A stretch of DNA of 64,000 bases from Aeromonas encheleia (GTDB taxonomy: Bacteria > Pseudomonadota > Gammaproteobacteria > Enterobacterales > Aeromonadaceae), in the NCBI RefSeq assembly GCF_900637545.1, contig NZ_LR134376.1:3904001-3968000 (forward strand), in the 5' to 3' direction. The notes under the pieces were generated by a model that worked only from the letters and a program-made list of their open reading frames with translations, ran no database searches and was not told where the DNA came from. The position numbers were made by a program, and so were the translations under genes. This document shows positions 8,587 to 17,906 of this stretch, piece by piece (position 1 is the first letter of the stretch; each line of letters begins with the position of its first letter).

Positions 8587-8924
8587 TGCTGCTGGCCCTG
8601 CTGCCTCTGATCGGTACCGCCTGGCTCGGCATCCAGGACGCCAACTGGTGGCCGCTGGCCCTGGTCACCACCATGAGCCTGCTCACCGCGCTCGCCTACG
8701 CCCACGACAAGCGCCAGGCCATCCGTGGCGGCTGGCGCATCCCGGAATCCCGCCTGCACCTGCTGGAGCTGCTCGGCGGCTGGCCCGGCGCCCTGGTCGC
8801 CCGTCACTGGCTGCGCCACAAGACCCAGAAGGGCAGCTACCGGTTGGTGTTCTGGTTTATCGTGCTGCTGCACCTCACCCTGTGGGGGCTCTGGGTCGGC
8901 CGGCCGCTCTGGCAGGGGATCTGA
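8583..8924 (+). CDS. DUF1294 family membrane protein
   Basis: A small membrane protein of 113 residues with about three hydrophobic segments. The DUF1294 core is visible: YAHDKRQAIRGGWRIPE, LHLLELLGGWPGA and RHKTQKGSYR. Its function is unknown. Translation is probably coupled to the preceding micro-ORF through ATGA, since no strong ribosome binding site is seen. Confidence 0.85.
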   Translation: MMLLALLPLIGTAWLGIQDANWWPLALVTTMSLLTALAYAHDKRQAIRGGWRIPESRLHLLELLGGWPGALVARHWLRHKTQKGSYRLVFWFIVLLHLTLWGLWVGRPLWQGI

Positions 8925-8938
8925 GCGGGCAGCCCCCT

Positions 8939-8962
8939 GGCAATGCCCGCGCGGGCATTGCC
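8939..8962. repeat. Perfect 24 bp palindrome
   Basis: GGCAATGCCCGC is followed directly by its reverse complement. It lies between DUF1294 and the 17-codon leader frame and has no T run after it, so it is not a standard terminator. It could be an mRNA stability hairpin, an attenuator or a dimer operator. Confidence 0.7.
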
Positions 8963-8976
8963 GCCAAGGGATCGCT

Positions 8977-9030
8977 ATGAGACAACAAGGCCAGCGGGTT
9001 ATCCCGCTCAGCGCAAGGAGGCACTTATGA
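8977..9030 (+). CDS. Possible 17-residue leader peptide
   Basis: The frame MRQQGQRVIPLSARRHL starts after AAGGG at 6 bases and ends in an ATGA overlap with the PspB-like gene. It contains a small hairpin AGCGGG-TTAT-CCCGCT (8993-9008) and the AAGGAGG site of the next gene. It may be an upstream coupling frame. Chance occurrence is not excluded. Confidence 0.3.
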   Translation: MRQQGQRVIPLSARRHL

Positions 9031-9239
9031 CCATGTGGACAGGCATAGTCCTGATCGTCTTTATCAGCGTGCTGTTTGGCTACCTCGGCAAACGCGCCCG
9101 CTACCAGCTGGGGGATGCCCGCATCACGGATCGCCTCGGCAAGCAGGATCTCGTCATCAAGCAGCTACAGGAGCGGGTCGCCAACCTGGAGGCCATCGTG
9201 TTGGAGCAGGAGAAGCTCAAGCCATTCAGGGAGCTTTGA
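9027..9239 (+). CDS. Small PspB-like membrane protein with coiled coil
   Basis: A 70-residue protein. Residues 4-22 are one membrane helix (WTGIVLIVFISVLFGYLG), followed by a basic patch and a helical coiled-coil-like tail (QDLVIKQLQERVANLEAIVLEQEK). Size and layout resemble phage-shock protein B, but no other psp genes are nearby, so the name is only structural. The start at 9027 follows AAGGAGG; a longer frame from 8943 lacks such a site. Confidence 0.65.
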   Translation: MTMWTGIVLIVFISVLFGYLGKRARYQLGDARITDRLGKQDLVIKQLQERVANLEAIVLEQEKLKPFREL

Positions 9240-9276
9240 GCCGGGCACCCAGTCTCCGTTATCCAGAGAGGAAACA

Positions 9277-9738
9277 ATGAAAATCCGACGATTCAACATC
9301 GGGGATGAAGCCGCGTTATTTAAGGTTTTTTTATCGGCAGTGCATGAAGTTGCATCGGCAGACTACACAGCGGAGCAAATTCAGGCATGGGCGCCCGAGG
9401 ATATTTCCCCGACACTGTGGGCTGACCATGTCAGGACATTACACCCCTTTGTCGCTGAAATTGATGGTGACATCGCCGGGTATGCTGACGTTCAGCCCAA
9501 TGGCTATATCGACCACTTTTTCGTGTCTGGCTCTCATGCACGACAAGGGGTCGGCACCCGCTTGATGATGTGCCTTCATGAAGAGGCCAGGTTATTGGGT
9601 ATTGGCGAACTGACGGCTGATGTGAGCAAGACGGCGGAACCCTTCTTCGCACTACATGGCTTTCATGTGGAGGAGAGAAGGTATCCAGTCCGCCGCAGCG
9701 TCATGATCCCCAATGCATTGATGCGCAAGAAATTGTAG
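9277..9738 (+). CDS. GNAT N-acetyltransferase, YafP-like
   Basis: A GNAT family acetyltransferase of 153 residues. The acetyl-CoA motif is SHARQGVGTRLM (about residues 88-99), and EPFFALHGFHVEERR is the usual C-terminal segment. It resembles E. coli YafP. The start at 9277 follows AGAGAGGA. Its codons are clearly less GC-rich than its neighbours, which suggests later acquisition. The substrate is unknown. Confidence 0.8.
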   Translation: MKIRRFNIGDEAALFKVFLSAVHEVASADYTAEQIQAWAPEDISPTLWADHVRTLHPFVAEIDGDIAGYADVQPNGYIDHFFVSGSHARQGVGTRLMMCLHEEARLLGIGELTADVSKTAEPFFALHGFHVEERRYPVRRSVMIPNALMRKKL

Positions 9739-9827
9739 TCCAGGCAGCCAGCCCCATAGCTGGTCGCGGAATGGAAGCTATGGCGCCAGCCACCTGGCCA
9801 ATGATGCTCTGAACGGACACACCATCA

Positions 9828-9858
9828 ACAACGGCAACCCATGGGTTGCCGTTTTGCT
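9828..9858. terminator. Terminator between GNAT and PaiB-like gene
   Basis: AACGGCAACCC and GGGTTGCCGTT flank a very short centre and are followed by TTTTGC on the plus strand. It probably ends the GNAT transcript and, less strongly, the opposite one. Confidence 0.75.
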
Positions 9859-9884
9859 ATCTCTCCACATAGTGGAATTTATCG

Positions 9885-10520
9885 CTATCGCGGCGAGAGT
9901 GGTGACTGTTGCATCGCCGCTGCCAGCGCCGTCTGGCCCTTGGCCTGCAAAGCATCGACGGCCCCCAGCCGGTCGCCCTCCTCCTTGTTCTGACTCAGCT
10001 TGAACTTGCCCACCAGCTGGCTGACCTCGATCTCTATGCCCACCACGGCCTGTACCATGGCCTCGATATAGTCTCTCGGCGCATCCGCCATCTTCCAGGG
10101 CGCGGGCTCGGCAGCCTCATGGACCCGGGTCAGGCTCGCCAGCAGGCGGCGCACGAAGCGGGCATCGTCCCGCACCCGGATACGGCCGTGGGCATGGACT
10201 ACGGCATAGTTCCAGGTCGGCACCTGCTGGTGATGTGCCTGCTTGCTCGGATACCAGCTGGGGGAGACATAGCCGTCGACCGCCTTGAAGATCACCAGCA
10301 CCTCGTCCCCCTCCTTCACCTCCTGCCAGAGCGGGTTGTTGCGCGCCACATGGGCGCGCAAGACGCCATGTTCCCCCTCCCCGGCATCGAACTCGAACGG
10401 CAGGTGATTGGCATCCAGCCCCAGCTCGCCACAGGTGATCAGGGCCCCCAGCGGATGGGCCCGCATCAGCTCATGCAGCGCCTCGGGTTCGGTAACGCCG
10501 AAGTGGGATGGCAGGTACAT
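9885..10520 (-). CDS. PaiB-like FMN-binding negative transcriptional regulator family
   Basis: A 211-residue flavin-binding split-barrel protein of the PaiB family. The start MYLPSHFG is the usual family start, and AAGGAG lies 6 bases upstream; the frame could extend 14 codons further without support. Typical motifs are SPSWYPSK and VPTWNYAVVHAHG. In Bacillus PaiB affects protease and sporulation genes, but a regulatory role in this group is weakly supported, so an FMN-dependent function is inferred only. Confidence 0.85.
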   Translation of the reverse strand: MYLPSHFGVTEPEALHELMRAHPLGALITCGELGLDANHLPFEFDAGEGEHGVLRAHVARNNPLWQEVKEGDEVLVIFKAVDGYVSPSWYPSKQAHHQQVPTWNYAVVHAHGRIRVRDDARFVRRLLASLTRVHEAAEPAPWKMADAPRDYIEAMVQAVVGIEIEVSQLVGKFKLSQNKEEGDRLGAVDALQAKGQTALAAAMQQSPLSPR

Positions 10521-10621
10521 GCAGACTCCTTGTGCTGTGGTGGTGCGTCCGTGCAAGGGCACCAGGCTGGATGCCCATTCTCACCCGTTCGAAGGCGACG
10601 CGCGATAGCCCAACGAGGAAT

Positions 10622-10646
10622 AAAAAAGAGGGCCTGGGCCCTCTCT
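10622..10646 (-). terminator. Terminator of arg operon
   Basis: Read on the minus strand, GAGGGCC-CA-GGCCCTC is followed by a run of T. It lies 20 bp after the argH stop. Confidence 0.85.
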
Positions 10647-10665
10647 TTCTCATCCAGGTCTGCCG

Positions 10666-12048
10666 TCAGCTGCGCTTGGCCAGCCAGGCTTCGGCGGTGC
10701 CGAGAGCCGCATCCACCAGCTCGCGGGCGACGCCGCCCTTGGCGACCCGCTTGGCCAGGGTCGCCTCCAGCTCCAGGTTGGGATAGACATCCTCGCCGAC
10801 CACCGGGCTGAAGCGCTGGAACTCGCCGAGGGAGAGCTCCTCCAGCGGCTTCTTCACCGCTATGGCATGGACCACCACCTCACCGACGATATGGTGCGCC
10901 TCGCGGAACGGGATCCCCTTGGCCACCAGATAGTCCGCCAGCTCGGTGGCGTTGGCGTAGCCGCCCTGCGCCGCCGCCTTGGTGCGCTCGACGTTCACCT
11001 TGAGATCGATCAGCACCAGCGCCGCCATGTCGAGGCAGTCGTGCCAGGTGTCGAGGGCGTCGAACAGCCCCTCTTTGTCTTCCTGCATGTCCTTGTTGTA
11101 GGCCAGCGGCAGCGCCTTGAGGCTCATCAGCATGCCCATCTGGGCGCCGACCACCCGGCCTGTCTTGCCACGAATGAGCTCAAGCGCATCCGGGTTCTTC
11201 TTCTGGGGCATCAGGGAGGAGCCGGAGGTGACCGCATCGGACAGCTCGACGAAGCCCGCCTCGCCGGTGTTGTAGAAGATGAGGTCTTCGGCGAAGCGCG
11301 ACAGATGGGTCATGGAGAGCGACGCCACATGCATCAGCTCCACCACGTGATCCCGGTCCGACACCGAATCCAGGCTGTTGCGGGTCGCGCCGGTGAAGCC
11401 CATGTCCAGCGCCAGCGCCTCGCGGTCGATGGCGTAGGCAGTGCCCGCCAGGGCGCCACAGCCGAGCGGGCTGGTGTCGAGCCGTTTCAGTGCATCCTGC
11501 AGACGGGAGTGATCCCGCTCCAGCATCTCCACATAGGCCAGCGCCCAGTGGGCGAAGGTAACCGGCTGGGCCCGCTGCAGGTGGGTGTAACCGGGCAGCA
11601 CCGCGGCCTGGTTGGCACGCGCTGAGGCCACCAGCCCCTGTTGCAGGGCGGTGATGGAGGCGAGCAGCAGCTCACCCTGCGCCTTGCACCAGAGCTTGAG
11701 ATCGGTGGCGACCTGATCGTTGCGCGAGCGGCCGGTGTGCAACTTCTTGCCCAGGGTGCCGACGGCATCGATGAGCTTGCCCTCGACCCAGGAGTGGATG
11801 TCTTCGGCATCCGAGCTCAGGATCTGCTGGGGATCCTGCTGCACCGAGGCGAGCAGCACCTCCATCGCCTGCTGCAACTGCGCCTGCTCATCGGCGGTCA
11901 AGACGCCCACTTTCACCAGCGCCTTGGCCCAGGCCATGGAGCCCTGGATATCCTGCTCCGCCAAGCGGTAATCGAAGCGCAGCGAATCGTTGAATTGCTT
12001 GAATCTGCTGTCTGCTCCCTGACTGAAGCGTCCACCCCAAAGTGCCAT
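10666..12048 (-). CDS. argH: Argininosuccinate lyase
   Basis: Splits argininosuccinate into arginine and fumarate, the last step of arginine synthesis. It is 460 residues, full length. The N-terminus [10 protein letters not shown] is typical, and the family signature [11 protein letters not shown] lies near residue 281, with [13 protein letters not shown] in the middle. It is the last gene of argCBFGH. A 197 bp gap with a strong hairpin separates it from argG, so its expression may be adjusted separately. The ribosome binding site is AAGGAGAG. Confidence 0.97.
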   Translation of the reverse strand: MALWGGRFSQGADSRFKQFNDSLRFDYRLAEQDIQGSMAWAKALVKVGVLTADEQAQLQQAMEVLLASVQQDPQQILSSDAEDIHSWVEGKLIDAVGTLGKKLHTGRSRNDQVATDLKLWCKAQGELLLASITALQQGLVASARANQAAVLPGYTHLQRAQPVTFAHWALAYVEMLERDHSRLQDALKRLDTSPLGCGALAGTAYAIDREALALDMGFTGATRNSLDSVSDRDHVVELMHVASLSMTHLSRFAEDLIFYNTGEAGFVELSDAVTSGSSLMPQKKNPDALELIRGKTGRVVGAQMGMLMSLKALPLAYNKDMQEDKEGLFDALDTWHDCLDMAALVLIDLKVNVERTKAAAQGGYANATELADYLVAKGIPFREAHHIVGEVVVHAIAVKKPLEELSLGEFQRFSPVVGEDVYPNLELEATLAKRVAKGGVARELVDAALGTAEAWLAKRS

Positions 12049-12196
12049 ACTGCTCTCCTTGAATGCGTTGCCGGCGACGCCTGTGCGCCTGCCGAACTTG
12101 AAATCTGGCCTTGTTTATCTGCGAGCCTGTTATCTCACAGACGCGGCCAAGGCGCTGCCGCTGTCATCACAACCCGCTGCTTACCCGCCTGTTATA

Positions 12197-12219
12197 AGTG
12201 AGGGGGCCAAGCCCCCTCA
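12197..12219. other. Strong stem-loop in argG-argH gap
   Basis: GTGAGGGGGC and GCCCCCTCAC form a 10 bp perfect stem with a three-base loop. No T run follows on the minus strand, so it looks like an mRNA processing or partial attenuation hairpin and not a full terminator. Confidence 0.55.
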
Positions 12220-12245
12220 CCGGTATCAGCGAGTCAAGCCAGGGC

Positions 12246-13481
12246 TCAACCGTGGGTGTGATCACCACCGATCGCCTGCTGTTGCTCCTTCATGGCACGG
12301 ATCCGGCTGGCCAGGGTGTAGAGACGGATGAAGCCTTCGGCGTGGCTCTGGTCGTACACCTCGTCGGCGCCGAAGGTGGCGAAGTCTTCGGAGTAGAGGC
12401 TGTTCGGCGACTTCTTCTGCACCGCGCTGACCTGGCCCTTGTACATCTTCAGCACCACTTCACCGTCGAGATCCTCGGCGATGGCGTTGGCGGAGGCGAC
12501 AATGGCCTTGCACAGCGGGGTGAACCAGCGACCGTCATAGACCAGGTGGGAGAATTCGGCACCCAGCTTCTCGCGCCAGGCGCGAGTCGGTCTGTCCAGC
12601 ACCAGCTCTTCCACGGCGCGCAGCGCGGCGACCATGACGGTGCCACCCGGGGTCTCGTAGCAGCCACGGGACTTCATGCCCACCATGCGGTTCTCGGTGA
12701 TGTCGATGCGGCCCACGCCGTGCTTGCCGGCACGCTCGTTCAGGGTGGTCAGGATCTGGTGCGGGGTCAGCGGCTGGTCGTCAACGGCGACCACTTCACC
12801 CTGAGCCACGGTCAGCTTGACGTATTCCGGCTCGTTCGGTGCCTGCTCGGCCGGCACAGTCCACTGCCAGACCGCCTCGGACGGCTCGTTCCAGGTGCTC
12901 TCCAGCTCGCCACCCTCGGTGGAGATGTGCCAGGCGTTGGCATCACGGCTGTAGATCTTCTTCAGGGTCGCCTTGCAGGGGATGTCGCGGGCTTCCAGAT
13001 AGGCCAGCAGATCTTCCCGGGAGCGCATGTCCCACAGACGCCAGGGGGCGATCACCTTCAGCTGCGGGGCCAGGGCGGCCACGGCGCCTTCGAAACGCAC
13101 CTGATCGTTGCCCTTGCCGGTACAGCCGTGGGAGATGGCGTCGGCACCTTCCGCCAGGGCCGCTTCCACCATCGCCTTGGCAATGATGGGACGGGCCATG
13201 GAGGTGCCCAGCAGGTAGGTGCCTTCGTAGACGGCACCGGTCTTCAGGGTCGGGTAGACGTACTCTTTGACGAACTCTTCGCGCAAGTCCTTGACGATGC
13301 ACTTGGTGGCACCGGAGGCAATGGCTTTCTGCTCGATCCCGTCCAGATCGTCACGCTCCTGACCGACGTCGGCGACGAAGGCGATGATTTCCGCATCGTA
13401 GTTCTCTTTCAGCCAGGGAATAATGGCCGAGGTATCCAGTCCGCCCGAGTAAGCCAGTACGATCTTGTTGATTCCGCTCAT
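12246..13481 (-). CDS. argG: Argininosuccinate synthase
   Basis: Joins citrulline and aspartate using ATP. It is 411 residues. The ATP pyrophosphatase P-loop is [11 protein letters not shown] (about residues 8-18), and the citrulline/aspartate-binding segments [13 protein letters not shown] and [19 protein letters not shown] are intact. It sits between argF and argH, as in the argCBFGH order of Vibrio and relatives. It has a weak GAGAAG ribosome site. Confidence 0.97.
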   Translation of the reverse strand: MSGINKIVLAYSGGLDTSAIIPWLKENYDAEIIAFVADVGQERDDLDGIEQKAIASGATKCIVKDLREEFVKEYVYPTLKTGAVYEGTYLLGTSMARPIIAKAMVEAALAEGADAISHGCTGKGNDQVRFEGAVAALAPQLKVIAPWRLWDMRSREDLLAYLEARDIPCKATLKKIYSRDANAWHISTEGGELESTWNEPSEAVWQWTVPAEQAPNEPEYVKLTVAQGEVVAVDDQPLTPHQILTTLNERAGKHGVGRIDITENRMVGMKSRGCYETPGGTVMVAALRAVEELVLDRPTRAWREKLGAEFSHLVYDGRWFTPLCKAIVASANAIAEDLDGEVVLKMYKGQVSAVQKKSPNSLYSEDFATFGADEVYDQSHAEGFIRLYTLASRIRAMKEQQQAIGGDHTHG

Positions 13482-13536
13482 TTACTTCTCTCCATGATGA
13501 TTCGATAAGGTGTTTGATTCAGGGTCGGTCGCCGGC

Positions 13537-14448
13537 TTATTTGTGACCCAGCAGGGTCAGCAGCACGGCATTCTGGATATGCATACGGTTTTCTGCCTCA
13601 TCCATGATGAGGGAGGCTGGTCCGTCCATGACCTCCGAGGTGATCTCCAGCTCCCGGTGCGCCGGCTGGCAATGCAGCACATGCTGGATGCCGGTGCGGT
13701 CGAGCAGGGCCTGGTTGATCTGATAAGGCATGAAGATATCTTTTACCTGCTCCATTGGTGTGCTGTCACCCATGGAGACCCAGGTATCGGTGTAAACCAC
13801 GTCAAAACCTTCGATGGCGCCCACGTCATCGCTGATGTGGATGTGCGAACCGGACTGGGCCGCCAGCGCCTGGGCCTGCAGGAAGATCTGGGTATCCGGG
13901 CCGTGGCCCTTGGGGCAGACCAGGGTCACGTCGGTGCCCAGGGTGGCCCCCAGCAGCAGCAGGGAGTGGCTGACGTTGTTGCCATCGCCGAGGTAGGCGA
14001 GCTTCACCTTCGACAGATCCGCATACTGCTCGCTGATGGTCATGAAGTCCGCCAGCCCCTGGCAGGGGTGGTAGAGGTTGCACAGGCTGTTCACCACAGG
14101 CACGGAGCCATGTTCGGCCAGCTCGACCAGGGTCTGGTGATCGAACACCCGGGCGACGATGGCGTCACACCAGCGCGACAGGTTGGCGGCGAAGTCCTTC
14201 ACCGACTCGCGCTTGCCGAGCGCGCCGTTCTGTTGATCCAGGTAGACGCTGTGGCCACCGAGGCGGGCGATGCCGATGTCGAAGGTGACGCGAGTGCGCA
14301 GGGAGGGTTTCTCGAACAGGGTGACCACGCTCTTGCCCGCCAGCGCCTGACCGTACTTTTTCGGATCCGCCTTGACCGCCTTGCCCAGCGCGATCAGCGC
14401 CAGGACCTGGGATTTGTTCAGATCGCTATCTTTCAGAAGATGTTGCAT
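13537..14448 (-). CDS. argF: Ornithine carbamoyltransferase
   Basis: Makes citrulline from ornithine and carbamoyl phosphate. It is 303 residues with start MQHLLKDSD after AAGGAAC; a longer frame begins 18 codons upstream. The carbamoyl phosphate motif is EKPSLRTRVTFD (about residues 47-58), and DTWVSMGD and DEAENRMH are present. The usual HCLP ornithine/carbamoyl-binding motif reads HCQPAHR (CAG in place of a leucine codon, near 13670), which deserves a check. The operon context makes the arginine role very likely. Confidence 0.93.
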   Translation of the reverse strand: MQHLLKDSDLNKSQVLALIALGKAVKADPKKYGQALAGKSVVTLFEKPSLRTRVTFDIGIARLGGHSVYLDQQNGALGKRESVKDFAANLSRWCDAIVARVFDHQTLVELAEHGSVPVVNSLCNLYHPCQGLADFMTISEQYADLSKVKLAYLGDGNNVSHSLLLLGATLGTDVTLVCPKGHGPDTQIFLQAQALAAQSGSHIHISDDVGAIEGFDVVYTDTWVSMGDSTPMEQVKDIFMPYQINQALLDRTGIQHVLHCQPAHRELEITSEVMDGPASLIMDEAENRMHIQNAVLLTLLGHK

Positions 14449-14473
14449 CGGATGTTCCTTTTTCCGGCCAGGG

Positions 14474-15253
14474 TTAGAGGGTGACTTGGGTGCCGACCGC
14501 ACCGCCGGCCAGCAGCTTGAGCAGTTGATCCTGATAGCGCCAGCTGGCGACGCAGACCGGCTTGCCCAGGGTCTCGGCGGCGTGCAGCGCGGCCTTCACC
14601 TTGACCGCCATGCCGTCGCTGATCACCCCCTTCTCCATCAGATCCAGCGCGGTCGCCTTGTTCAGCTGCGGCACCAGCTTGCCCTTGCCATCCAGGATGC
14701 CGCTCACGTCGGACAACATCACCAGATCGGCGCCGAGCGCCTCGGCAATCGCCGTGGCCGCCTGATCCGCGTTGACGTTCATCAGCTGGCCGGCGGCGGT
14801 GATGCCGATGGAGCTCACCACCGGCAGGAAGCCCTGACCGAGGATGCCCTGCACCAGCGCCGGGTTGCCCGGCTGGCAATCACCCACGGCGCCGAGATCC
14901 GGGTCGAGCTGGGTCACCTGGCACAGGCCGCCGTCGGCCAGACAGAGCCCCACCGCCGGGATGCCGGTGGCAATGGCCTTGGCCATCATCATCTTGTTGG
15001 CGGTCCCCGCCAGGGCGCCGGCGATGAAGGGGATCTGCTCGAAGGGGGTGACCCGCAGGCCGTTCTTCTTGGTGGAGGTCAGCCCCAGGCCCTTGAGCAG
15101 GTCGTCCACCAGGCAGCCGCCGCCGTGCACCAGCACCAGGGGCCTATGCTGCTCATCCAAGAAGCTTTTGAGGGTGGCGAACAGGGCGGTCAGCGCCTCG
15201 TCATTCTCGATCAGCGCCCCACCTAACTTGATTACCAGCGTCTGCTTGTCCAT
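14474..15253 (-). CDS. argB: Acetylglutamate kinase
   Basis: Phosphorylates N-acetylglutamate. It is 259 residues of the amino acid kinase family. The N-terminal KLGGALIEN loop and VLVHGGGCLVDD (about residues 40-51) bind phosphate and substrate; NVNADQAATAIAEAL and LSDVSGILDG form the C-terminal nucleotide region. It lies 23 bp from argC and 25 bp from argF. Confidence 0.96.
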   Translation of the reverse strand: MDKQTLVIKLGGALIENDEALTALFATLKSFLDEQHRPLVLVHGGGCLVDDLLKGLGLTSTKKNGLRVTPFEQIPFIAGALAGTANKMMMAKAIATGIPAVGLCLADGGLCQVTQLDPDLGAVGDCQPGNPALVQGILGQGFLPVVSSIGITAAGQLMNVNADQAATAIAEALGADLVMLSDVSGILDGKGKLVPQLNKATALDLMEKGVISDGMAVKVKAALHAAETLGKPVCVASWRYQDQLLKLLAGGAVGTQVTL

Positions 15254-15276
15254 CTTCTCGATCCTTCCTTAAAGCG

Positions 15277-16284
15277 TTAAATCAGGCCGGTGGCCGGTTC
15301 AAAACCAAACTTGATATTTATGCACTGGATGGCCTGGGAGGCGGCCCCCTTGAGCAGGTTGTCGATGGCGGAAACCACCACCAGCATGTTGCCCTGCTGC
15401 TGCCAGGCGATGTCGCAATAGGGGGTGCTCGCCACGCCGCGGATGGAGGGCATCTGGCCGGTGAGACGCACCAGCGGCTTGCCCTCGTAGGCCTTGAGGT
15501 AGGCCTGATCCACCTGGGTCGCCGTCACACCGTCCGCCAGCTGCACATAGATGGTGGCCAGTATGCCGCGCACATAGTTGCCGAGGTGGGGCTGGAACAG
15601 CACCTCCTTGCCCAGGTGGTGGCTGATCTCCGGCTGGTGTCTGTGATTGAAGGTGCCGTAAGGATTCAGGCTCACCTCGCAGAAGCTGGTGTTGATGGCG
15701 GCCTTGCGACCGGCCCCGGAGACCCCGGAGACCGCATTGATGATGGGCTGCCACCCCTTGGCAATGAGGCCAGCCTGCTGCAGCGGCTTGAGGGCGCACA
15801 GGGAGGCGGTCGGGTAGCAACCGGGCACCGCAATCAGCTGGGCGGCTTTGATGGCATCGACATTCCACTCAGCCAGACCGTAGGCGGCCTGCTCCAGCCA
15901 CTGCTCGCTCTGGTGGGTGAAGCCGTAGAAGGAGGAGTAGAACCCCTGATCCTTGACCCGGAACGCGCCGGAGAGATCGAATACAGGCAACCCCTTGGCC
16001 AGGAACTTGGGCGCCAGCTCGGCACTCACCTCGTGGGCGGTGGCCAGCAGCACCAGATCGGCCTGGGTCAGGATCCGGGTCATGCCGTCATCGTCCAGCG
16101 GCAGCAGCGGCTGATCCAGCGCACCGACCCACTGGGGATGGAGGGAAGAGAAACGCTTGTGCGCATCCTGGCTGCCGGCCGACACATAGAGGCCGAACAG
16201 CTTGAGTTGTGGATGGTTCTGGACCAGTGCGGCCAGTTCGGCTCCCGCGTAGCCACTGGCACCGACGATAACGGTGTTAAGCAT
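15277..16284 (-). CDS. argC: N-acetyl-gamma-glutamyl-phosphate reductase
   Basis: Reduces acetylglutamyl phosphate with NADPH. It is 335 residues from the ATG at 16284. The dinucleotide-binding loop is [11 protein letters not shown] (about residues 6-16) and the catalytic cysteine lies in VPGCYPTA (about residue 155). It is the first gene of the operon. Five further codons upstream (MEYST) are possible but less typical. Confidence 0.96.
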   Translation of the reverse strand: MLNTVIVGASGYAGAELAALVQNHPQLKLFGLYVSAGSQDAHKRFSSLHPQWVGALDQPLLPLDDDGMTRILTQADLVLLATAHEVSAELAPKFLAKGLPVFDLSGAFRVKDQGFYSSFYGFTHQSEQWLEQAAYGLAEWNVDAIKAAQLIAVPGCYPTASLCALKPLQQAGLIAKGWQPIINAVSGVSGAGRKAAINTSFCEVSLNPYGTFNHRHQPEISHHLGKEVLFQPHLGNYVRGILATIYVQLADGVTATQVDQAYLKAYEGKPLVRLTGQMPSIRGVASTPYCDIAWQQQGNMLVVVSAIDNLLKGAASQAIQCINIKFGFEPATGLI

Positions 16285-16545
16285 TGTTGAATATTCCAAG
16301 TCTGAGTTCGAAGTTCACAGCATGGTGCTGCGGTGCAAGGGGTGAGCTATCGCCCCTTTGATGCAACGAGTGCGGAGGGGCAAATCAGGCGGGTGTGTGT
16401 CGTCGGTTATAGATCAGGTGACAGAACATTAACTTTCCCTTACAACTAGAAGCCTTGTCGATGAGCACTCTAAAAGAATATTCATGCACTCACTTTGCAT
16501 TTGTATTTTCTAACAGAAACATTCCGGGGACGCAAGGAGCAGCTG
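16285..16545. promoter_or_regulatory. argC-argE divergent control region
   Basis: This 261 bp AT-richer region separates argC from argE and must carry promoters for both. Two imperfect ARG-box-like segments can be drawn at 16469-16486 (right half ATTCA exact) and 16494-16511 (TGCAT-N4-ATTTT), but spacing and match are poor. ArgR control is expected from the family and not shown here. Confidence 0.45.
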
Positions 16546-17691
16546 ATGGCCAATCTGGATTTTTTTTCACTTTATAAGAATATTATTGCGATTCCCTCTA
16601 TCAGCAGCACGGATCCCCGCTGGGATCAGAGCAACGAGGCGGTGATCCGGCTGCTGGCCGACTGGTTCGGCCAGCTCGGCTTCCACTGCGAGGTGACGGC
16701 GCTGCCGGAGCTGCCCGGCAAGTTCAACCTGGTGGCCAGCATAGGCCAGGGAGAAGGGGGTCTGCTGCTGGCGGGCCACACCGATACGGTGCCCTTCGAT
16801 GAGGGGGGCTGGAGCAAGGATCCCTTCAAGGTGACCGAGGAGGGCAACCGCCTGTATGGGCTCGGCACCATCGACATGAAGGGCTTCTTCGCCTTCATCG
16901 TCGAGGCGCTCAAAGAGATCGACCTGACCACCCTCAGCAAGCCGCTGCGCATCCTGGCCACCGCCGACGAGGAGACCACCATGGCGGGCGCCCGCGCCAT
17001 CGCCGCGGCGGCCGAGCTGAAACCGGACTACGCGGTGATCGGCGAGCCGACCGGGCTGATGCCGGTGGTGGCCCACAAGGGCCACATGTCCGAGGCAATC
17101 CGCATCACGGGCAAGAGCGGCCACAGCTCGGATCCCGCCAACGGCGTCAATGCGCTGGAGATCATGCACCAGGCCATGGGTCAGGTGCTAAAGCTTCAGC
17201 AGAGCCTGAAGGAGAAGTACGCCGACCACAGATTCGCGGTGCCGCAGCCCACCCTCAATCTGGGCTACATCCAGGGGGGAGACAGCCCTAACCGCATCTG
17301 TGGCTGTTGCGAGCTGCACATCGACATGAGGCCCACCCCGCAGGTGGGGCCGGACGAACTGATGGGCATGCTCAAGGAGGCGCTCGCCCCCATCGAAATT
17401 CATCAGCCGGGCTGCCTGCACCTGCAACACCTGCACGAGCCGATCCCCGCCTACGCCTGCGCCGATGATTCCGTGCTGGTGCGCGAGGCCGAGAAGGCGA
17501 GCGGCCGCGCCGCCGAATCCGTGAACTACTGCACCGAGGCCCCCTTTATCCAGCAATTGGGATGCCAGACAATAGTGATGGGCCCCGGTCATATCGCTCA
17601 GGCGCACCAACCGGACGAGTATCTGGATCTGTCGTTCGTCAAGCCGACCACGGCGGTGCTGCAGCACCTGATCCGGCGTTTCTGCCTCTGA
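16546..17691 (+). CDS. argE: Acetylornithine deacetylase
   Basis: Releases ornithine from N-acetylornithine. It is 381 residues and belongs to the M20 zinc peptidase family. Metal ligands are visible in [14 protein letters not shown] (about residues 76-89) and [13 protein letters not shown] (about residues 141-153), with GEPTGL just after. The start at 16546 follows AAGGAG by 6 bases; the open frame extends 17 codons further without support. It is transcribed divergently from argCBFGH. Confidence 0.96.
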   Translation: MANLDFFSLYKNIIAIPSISSTDPRWDQSNEAVIRLLADWFGQLGFHCEVTALPELPGKFNLVASIGQGEGGLLLAGHTDTVPFDEGGWSKDPFKVTEEGNRLYGLGTIDMKGFFAFIVEALKEIDLTTLSKPLRILATADEETTMAGARAIAAAAELKPDYAVIGEPTGLMPVVAHKGHMSEAIRITGKSGHSSDPANGVNALEIMHQAMGQVLKLQQSLKEKYADHRFAVPQPTLNLGYIQGGDSPNRICGCCELHIDMRPTPQVGPDELMGMLKEALAPIEIHQPGCLHLQHLHEPIPAYACADDSVLVREAEKASGRAAESVNYCTEAPFIQQLGCQTIVMGPGHIAQAHQPDEYLDLSFVKPTTAVLQHLIRRFCL

Positions 17692-17773
17692 ATCGAGGGG
17701 AATGTAAGTAAGTTACATGACATGGCGCCCAGGGACAGGTGAGGGAAATACATGTTCTGAATCGGCCTGTTAT

Positions 17774-17806
17774 TTGACCTTGCGCAGACAATCCGAGTAG
17801 ATTGTC
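17774..17806 (+). promoter_or_regulatory. Candidate ppc promoter with overlapping inverted repeat
   Basis: TTGACC (17774-17779) and TAGATT (17798-17803) are 18 bp apart. The inverted repeat GACAAT-N8-ATTGTC (17787-17806) covers the -10 box, so a repressor or hairpin could act here. It lies about 100 bp before ppc. Confidence 0.45.
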
Positions 17807-17906
17807 CCCCTAAGATGACGGAGCATATGTTGTAATCACACAACAATAAGTGAGGCTGCCTCTCACCCCGGAAGGTAAGGAGGCACCAACAAAATAAGGA
17901 TGTGGA

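Noticed and set aside
9027..9239. True phage-shock PspB
   Set aside because: No pspA or pspC neighbour is present; only size and layout agree, so the name was not assigned.
16469..16511. ARG boxes between argC and argE
   Set aside because: Two segments match the consensus only partly and are spaced 7 bp and not 3 bp apart. Control by ArgR is likely from family knowledge, but I cannot show the site.
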